Shown here one piece after another: positions 37,365 through 41,396 of a stretch of DNA of 41,396 bases; positions within the stretch are counted from its first letter, which is position 1, and each line of letters starts with the position of its first letter. Source of the DNA: Burkholderiaceae bacterium. GTDB lineage: Bacteria > Pseudomonadota > Gammaproteobacteria > Burkholderiales > Burkholderiaceae_E. Both the position numbers and the translations under genes were made by a program. The stretch covers positions 1-41,396 of the forward strand of contig OMIE01000099.1 in the NCBI GenBank assembly GCA_900299025.1. The letters are read 5' to 3'. Under the pieces are notes generated by a model. The model did not search any database, was not told the DNA's origin, and worked only from the letters and a program-made list of their open reading frames with translations.

Positions 37365-39368
37365 GTGAGACCAATCAAAAGCCTACTGATCGCTAACCGA
37401 GGCGAAATAGCCTGCAGGATCATTCATAGCGCATCGTCTGCAGGCATCAAGACGATTGCTATTTATAGCGATGCCGACCAGGCAGCTCGCCACATACGCC
37501 TTGCTGATGAGGCCTACCGTATTGGACCAGCCGAGCCATCTGAGTCCTACCTGCATATCGACGCCATCATCCAACTCGCTAAGCGTTTAGGCGTTGATGC
37601 GATTCATCCAGGCTATGGCTTTTTGTCTGAAAACCCTAGGTTTGCCGAGGCTTGCGAAGAAGCCGCGATCCTATTTGTGGGTCCTAGCGCTGCGTCGATG
37701 CAAGCATTGGGGAATAAGTCAGCTGCAAGGCGCTTAGCCATAGAGTTGGGTATCCCAGTTCGGCCGGGCTATGAAGGCGACGCTCAAGACGATGACACCT
37801 TCCTCGCACAAGCTCAAAGGATTGGCTATCCCCTGATGATCAAGGCCGCAGCAGGCGGCGGCGGTCGCGGAATGCGTGCGGTTGATCACCAAGAACAATT
37901 GCTTCCCGCGCTATACGCGGCCCGAGCCGAGGCACAAGCCGCCTTTGCTAACGATCAGTTACTGCTCGAAGCTTTTGTGAGAGACGCAAGGCATATTGAG
38001 ATTCAAATTATTGCGGATCAGCACGGTAAGGTGCTATCACTTTTCGAACGCGATTGTTCAAGCCAACGCCGCCACCAAAAAATTCTAGAAGAAGCCCCAG
38101 CCACTGGATTGAGCGATCAAACGCGTCAGGCCATGAGTGATGCAGCGATCCGTCTAGCCAGGGCTGTTGCCTATCAAGGCGCTGGAACCGTCGAGTTTTT
38201 GCTTGCCGCTGACGGCTCATTCAGTTTGCTCGAAATGAATACACGGTTACAAGTCGAGCACCCGGTTACAGAAGCTATAACTGGTATCGATCTTGTTGCG
38301 CTCCAATTGCAAGTTGCACAGGGTCAAGCCATCGCTCTAAGGCAGGAGGATATTCGAATCAAGGGGCATGCCATCGAAGCGCGTCTTTGTGCCGAGGATC
38401 CCGATGAGCAATGCCTGCCCCAATCTGGACCGCTGATTGACTACCGTTGGCCTCAACTCGAAGCCGTGCGAATCGATCACGGCCTACTGGCCGGTGTTGA
38501 CATGCCGCCACACTACGACTCCCTGATGGCAAAAGTGATCGCATGGGGCGAGGATCGATCACAGGCTCGCCTGCGTCTGAAGCGAGCACTTGGAAAGATG
38601 AAGCTTCTTGGTCCCGTCACCAATCGGGCACTACTGATCGATGCGCTCGATCAAGCGCCTTTTTGTGGAGATCGCATGCACGATATCGGATGGCTTGAGC
38701 GTTGGATGCCGAGTCGCAAGCGCGCACAACCAGAACAACAGTGGTTCTTTGCTGCTGCCTCTTGCATCCTCCACTACTTGGGCATCGCGCACGGCGAGCT
38801 CGCAGGATTTCAGAGTACGGGGCACCACAGCGATGGTGGGGCCATCATGCGACACAGCCTCTTACTACATGCTGAAGGCACAGACTGCCAAGTGACAGTG
38901 AACCTGCGTCCTGCAGGGCGCATGGCTTGGCTCATGAAAACCGATCAGGATGAAGAAAAAGCATGGCACCATGTGCAGCTTGACGAGCCTCAACAGGGTC
39001 TATATCGCTTAGAAATTGATAGGCAGTCCATCGATGTGCTTTCTGTTAGACATGCTAACAGCTGGTACATCGATACCCTCGGAGTTAGCGACCGCGTCAA
39101 GCTCGCTACGCCGATTGGACGCAGCCAGACAAGTCATCAAAACGGTATCACTCAGCTTCGAAGTCGGATGCATGGACGGGTGATCAGCCTTGAAGTGAAT
39201 CCTGGCGATTGGGTCGAAAAGGGGCAGCTACTTCTTCAAATTGAAGCCATGAAAATACAACACCATATCGATGCACCGCAGGCTGGTCGTGTGCTTGAGA
39301 TTCATGTGCAGGATCAGCATCAGGTAGCAGCTGGTCAGCATTTACTTAGTATCGAGGCCAAGGACTAA
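37365..39368 (+). CDS. acyl-CoA carboxylase alpha subunit (biotin carboxylase-biotin carrier, AtuF/LiuD-like)
   Basis: A 667-residue biotin-containing subunit. An N-terminal biotin carboxylase domain (ANRGEIACRII at the start, ATP-grasp KAAAGGGGRGMR near 163-174, EMNTRLQVEHPVTE near 290) is followed by a central BT-like region. The biotinyl domain carries the biotin-accepting lysine K630 in EAMKIQHH (the usual AMKM with Ile). It carboxylates biotin with bicarbonate and ATP and hands it to the beta subunit at 34504. The start is GTG 37365, two bases after the dehydrogenase stop, with GAGGG 9 nt before. Confidence 0.93.
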   Translation: MRPIKSLLIANRGEIACRIIHSASSAGIKTIAIYSDADQAARHIRLADEAYRIGPAEPSESYLHIDAIIQLAKRLGVDAIHPGYGFLSENPRFAEACEEAAILFVGPSAASMQALGNKSAARRLAIELGIPVRPGYEGDAQDDDTFLAQAQRIGYPLMIKAAAGGGGRGMRAVDHQEQLLPALYAARAEAQAAFANDQLLLEAFVRDARHIEIQIIADQHGKVLSLFERDCSSQRRHQKILEEAPATGLSDQTRQAMSDAAIRLARAVAYQGAGTVEFLLAADGSFSLLEMNTRLQVEHPVTEAITGIDLVALQLQVAQGQAIALRQEDIRIKGHAIEARLCAEDPDEQCLPQSGPLIDYRWPQLEAVRIDHGLLAGVDMPPHYDSLMAKVIAWGEDRSQARLRLKRALGKMKLLGPVTNRALLIDALDQAPFCGDRMHDIGWLERWMPSRKRAQPEQQWFFAAASCILHYLGIAHGELAGFQSTGHHSDGGAIMRHSLLLHAEGTDCQVTVNLRPAGRMAWLMKTDQDEEKAWHHVQLDEPQQGLYRLEIDRQSIDVLSVRHANSWYIDTLGVSDRVKLATPIGRSQTSHQNGITQLRSRMHGRVISLEVNPGDWVEKGQLLLQIEAMKIQHHIDAPQAGRVLEIHVQDQHQVAAGQHLLSIEAKD

Positions 39369-39372
39369 ATTC

Positions 39373-40554
39373 ATGTTCCTGCCGCGCCAAAGCCTTGCCT
39401 TACTTGATCCGCTACAATGGCAAGAACAACATGATGAACATCGTGCTATTTATAAGAGCACATTGCGTTTTGTGGAGCAATCCATTAAGCCAAATCTTCA
39501 TCGCTGGGAGCAAGAGGGCATGCTTCCGCGTGAGCTTCATCGAGAGGCAGGTGCGGTGGGCATCACGGGGCTTGGTTTTCCAGAAGCCTTTGGGGGTACA
39601 CCCGCCGACAGTTGGTCACGCGCATTGGTCACCTGGGCACTTAGCCAGGCCGGGGCCGGCGGTGTCATTGCAGGTTTGATGAGCCATAGCATCATGGTTT
39701 GGCCCTTAGCCGTTGCCGGGTCAAAGCGCATTCAGTCCTGCGAGCTGCCCCAATTGCTTCGTGGCGAGCTCATTGGATCATTGTGCGTCACCGAGGCCTC
39801 GGGCGGATCAGATGTTGCGGCCATACAAACAAAGGCCGTTGCCTGCGAGCAGGGCTGGAAACTTAATGGCAGCAAAATGTATATCACATCGGGTATGCGT
39901 GCCGATATACTGCTTGTTGCGGCTAGGACTGGCTCAAAGGGCTCACAAGGTATCTCGCTTTTTGCCGTGCCAGGCAATGCTGAGGGACTAAGCAGGAAGC
40001 CGCTGGATAAAACGGGCTGGCTTTGCTCCGACACTGCTGCTCTATTTTTTGACGATGTGTTTTTGCCGCACGATGCACTCGTCGGTGAACTAAATCGGGG
40101 ATTTCCACTGGTCATGCAGAATTTCAACGCTGAGCGGCTCTTCATGGCCGTGCAAGCGCTTGCGATGGCTTCGGTCTGTCTCGAAGAATCACTTGCCTGG
40201 GCTTGGTCGCGTCAAAGTTTTGGGCAATCGCTGATACAACACCAAGTGATTCGACATAAGTTTTCTAACATGCTGCAATCGATAATTCCCTGTATCCATT
40301 GGGCAAGAAGGCTATGCCATGCAATGGATCAGGGCCAAGCTAATGCCGGCGAGATCGCCCTACTCAAGAATGCAGCAACACGTTGTATGCGTGATGTAGC
40401 CGATCAGGCCATTCAGGTACTCGGTGGCCAGGGGTTCATGCGCTCAAGTGCTACTGAACGCATATATCGTGAAGTCAAAGTCATGATGATCGGGGGCGGT
40501 GCCGACGAAATCATGCATGAGCTCGCATGTCGTCAGCTCGGTGTCATGCCGTAG
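39373..40554 (+). CDS. acyl-CoA dehydrogenase, isovaleryl type (second copy)
   Basis: A 393-residue paralogue of the dehydrogenase at 36202. It shows CVTEASGGSDVAAIQT, KMYITSGMRADI, an ERL glutamate at E254, and the C-terminal MMIGGGADEIMHE in place of a YEGT-type catalytic site, so it belongs to the same branched-chain class. The two copies are only moderately similar by eye and may act on different intermediates before and after carboxylation and side-chain shortening. It begins 4 nt after the biotin carboxylase stop, so the genes are one operon. Confidence 0.9.
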   Translation: MFLPRQSLALLDPLQWQEQHDEHRAIYKSTLRFVEQSIKPNLHRWEQEGMLPRELHREAGAVGITGLGFPEAFGGTPADSWSRALVTWALSQAGAGGVIAGLMSHSIMVWPLAVAGSKRIQSCELPQLLRGELIGSLCVTEASGGSDVAAIQTKAVACEQGWKLNGSKMYITSGMRADILLVAARTGSKGSQGISLFAVPGNAEGLSRKPLDKTGWLCSDTAALFFDDVFLPHDALVGELNRGFPLVMQNFNAERLFMAVQALAMASVCLEESLAWAWSRQSFGQSLIQHQVIRHKFSNMLQSIIPCIHWARRLCHAMDQGQANAGEIALLKNAATRCMRDVADQAIQVLGGQGFMRSSATERIYREVKVMMIGGGADEIMHELACRQLGVMP

Positions 40555-40614
40555 TTGCGATTTGCTTTCAACTAATATTTTATACTTTTTACATCATTTC
40601 TCAGGGCTGACAAC

Positions 40615-41396
40615 ATGAGACAAAGTCACAATCTTTTGATTACCCAAGACCAAGCGCTGCTCTCGATTCGACTCAACCGCCCTTCCGTACTCAATGCGAT
40701 GACCGACGATTTAATGCGTGACCTTGATGCAGCGCTTGCAAACGCGCAATCCGATGCAAGCGTGCGCGCCATCTTGATCACCGGAGAGGGTCGTGGTTTT
40801 TGCGCCGGAGCCGACCTTGCGACAAGCGCGCTTGCACCGAGCGAGGCTGAAGCTGGGGCATCTAGTTCCGCGACTCAGGCAGTAGCGGAGCGCTCCGAGG
40901 CGAGGTCAGCGCCGCACGTCGCAGACAAGTTAAGGCTCGTGTTTAATCCGGTGATTCAACGCATGCGTGACATGCCCAAACCCATTATCACCGCAGTAAA
41001 CGGTATTGCAGCCGGCGCTGGTATGAGCCTCGCGATGGCCGGTGACATCATTATTTGTGCTGAATCGGCGAGCTTTTTGCAAGCATTCACAAAAATTGGA
41101 CTAATCCCTGACGCCGGTAGCACATGGTTCTTACCACGGCTTGTTGGCGATGCAAAAGCCCGTGCTCTTGTGATGCTTGCGGAGAAAATGCCTGCCAGGG
41201 AGGCTGAACGTATCGGACTTGTTTACAAGGTCGTGCCCGACACAGAGCTTGCAGCCGAAAGCCTGAAGCTGGGCCACTTCCTGGCTTCGATGCCCACGCA
41301 GGCCTATGCCCTGATCAAGAAGGCAATGAATCAAAGCCATGGGGCAAGCCTCAGCGAGCAGCTTGATCGAGAGGCGGAGCTTCAAGCGCAGGCGGC
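40615..41396 (+). CDS. enoyl-CoA hydratase/isomerase, PaaG-like (3' end outside window)
   Basis: The ATG at 40615 opens a crotonase-fold frame of 260 codons to the edge. Oxyanion-hole segments RGFCAGADLATS and NGIAAGAGMSLAMAGDI and the catalytic aspartate D166 in IGLIPDAGSTWFLPRLVG match PaaG-type epoxyphenylacetyl-CoA isomerases and related hydratases. About 25 more residues are expected past the window. Residues about 70-100 are an Ala/Ser/Glu-rich insertion not usual for the family (see findings). It is separated from the dehydrogenase by 60 bp of A/T-rich DNA containing TATACT at 40581-40586, so it may have its own promoter. A CAGGG lies before the ATG. Confidence 0.9.
   Translation, partial: MRQSHNLLITQDQALLSIRLNRPSVLNAMTDDLMRDLDAALANAQSDASVRAILITGEGRGFCAGADLATSALAPSEAEAGASSSATQAVAERSEARSAPHVADKLRLVFNPVIQRMRDMPKPIITAVNGIAAGAGMSLAMAGDIIICAESASFLQAFTKIGLIPDAGSTWFLPRLVGDAKARALVMLAEKMPAREAERIGLVYKVVPDTELAAESLKLGHFLASMPTQAYALIKKAMNQSHGASLSEQLDREAELQAQA

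Overview
The window looks like a chromosomal segment of a betaproteobacterium, most likely Burkholderiales (Alcaligenaceae/Burkholderiaceae-like). The support is a zapA followed by a 6S RNA and a TauE/SafE gene, lgt divergent from ilvD with a small cytochrome c behind ilvD, thyA-folA, and several Bug/TctC-type binding proteins. This placement is inferred from gene content and order; no taxonomic marker comparison could be run.

Region 1 (1-3807) is housekeeping: the 5' part of a DsbD/ScsB-type thiol:disulfide interchange protein (minus strand, running off the left edge), then a coiled-coil protein with 42-bp internal repeats, zapA, 6S RNA and a TauE/SafE permease.

Region 2 (3885-17639) is the centre of interest: nine consecutive plus-strand genes that read as one oxalate/C1 island. 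They are a two-subunit NAD-linked formate dehydrogenase (a NuoE-NuoF fusion plus a molybdenum or tungsten alpha subunit), formate-tetrahydrofolate ligase, a complete tripartite tricarboxylate transporter (TctC-TctB-TctA), oxalyl-CoA decarboxylase, formyl-CoA:oxalate CoA-transferase, and a stand-alone homologue of the N-terminal formyl-THF hydrolase domain of ALDH1L1. The inferred flow is: dicarboxylate (oxalate?) uptake, activation by Frc, decarboxylation by Oxc to formyl-CoA, formate release, then oxidation to CO2 and NADH or entry into the folate pool. The TTT carrier and the formyl-transferase-like enzyme are not part of the textbook oxalate pathway.

Region 3 (17643-20726, minus strand) is lgt, a Tat-type orphan Bug protein overlapping lgt by 14 nt, and a second class III CoA-transferase that converges on the oxalate island with a 3-nt gap.

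Region 4 (20825-29934) contains ilvD, a cytochrome c with a strong terminator, an AttEFGH-like lipoprotein/ABC module (ATPase, one large FtsX-type permease, CrtC/AttH lipocalin-like protein), thyA, folA and an Ldh_2-family dehydrogenase overlapping folA.

Region 5 (29987-32531) starts at a tRNA-Arg(CCU) and looks accessory: an EamA permease, a MNT-type nucleotidyltransferase broken by an internal TAA, a small hypothetical gene, and about 590 bp without a convincing gene.

Region 6 (32532-41396) is an Atu/Liu-like acyl-CoA catabolic cluster: atuA divergent from a biotin-dependent acyl-CoA carboxylase (beta and alpha subunits), two isovaleryl-CoA-type acyl-CoA dehydrogenases and a PaaG-like enoyl-CoA hydratase/isomerase cut by the right edge. 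It probably degrades a branched acyl-CoA (acyclic terpenoid or related); the exact substrate cannot be read from the sequence.
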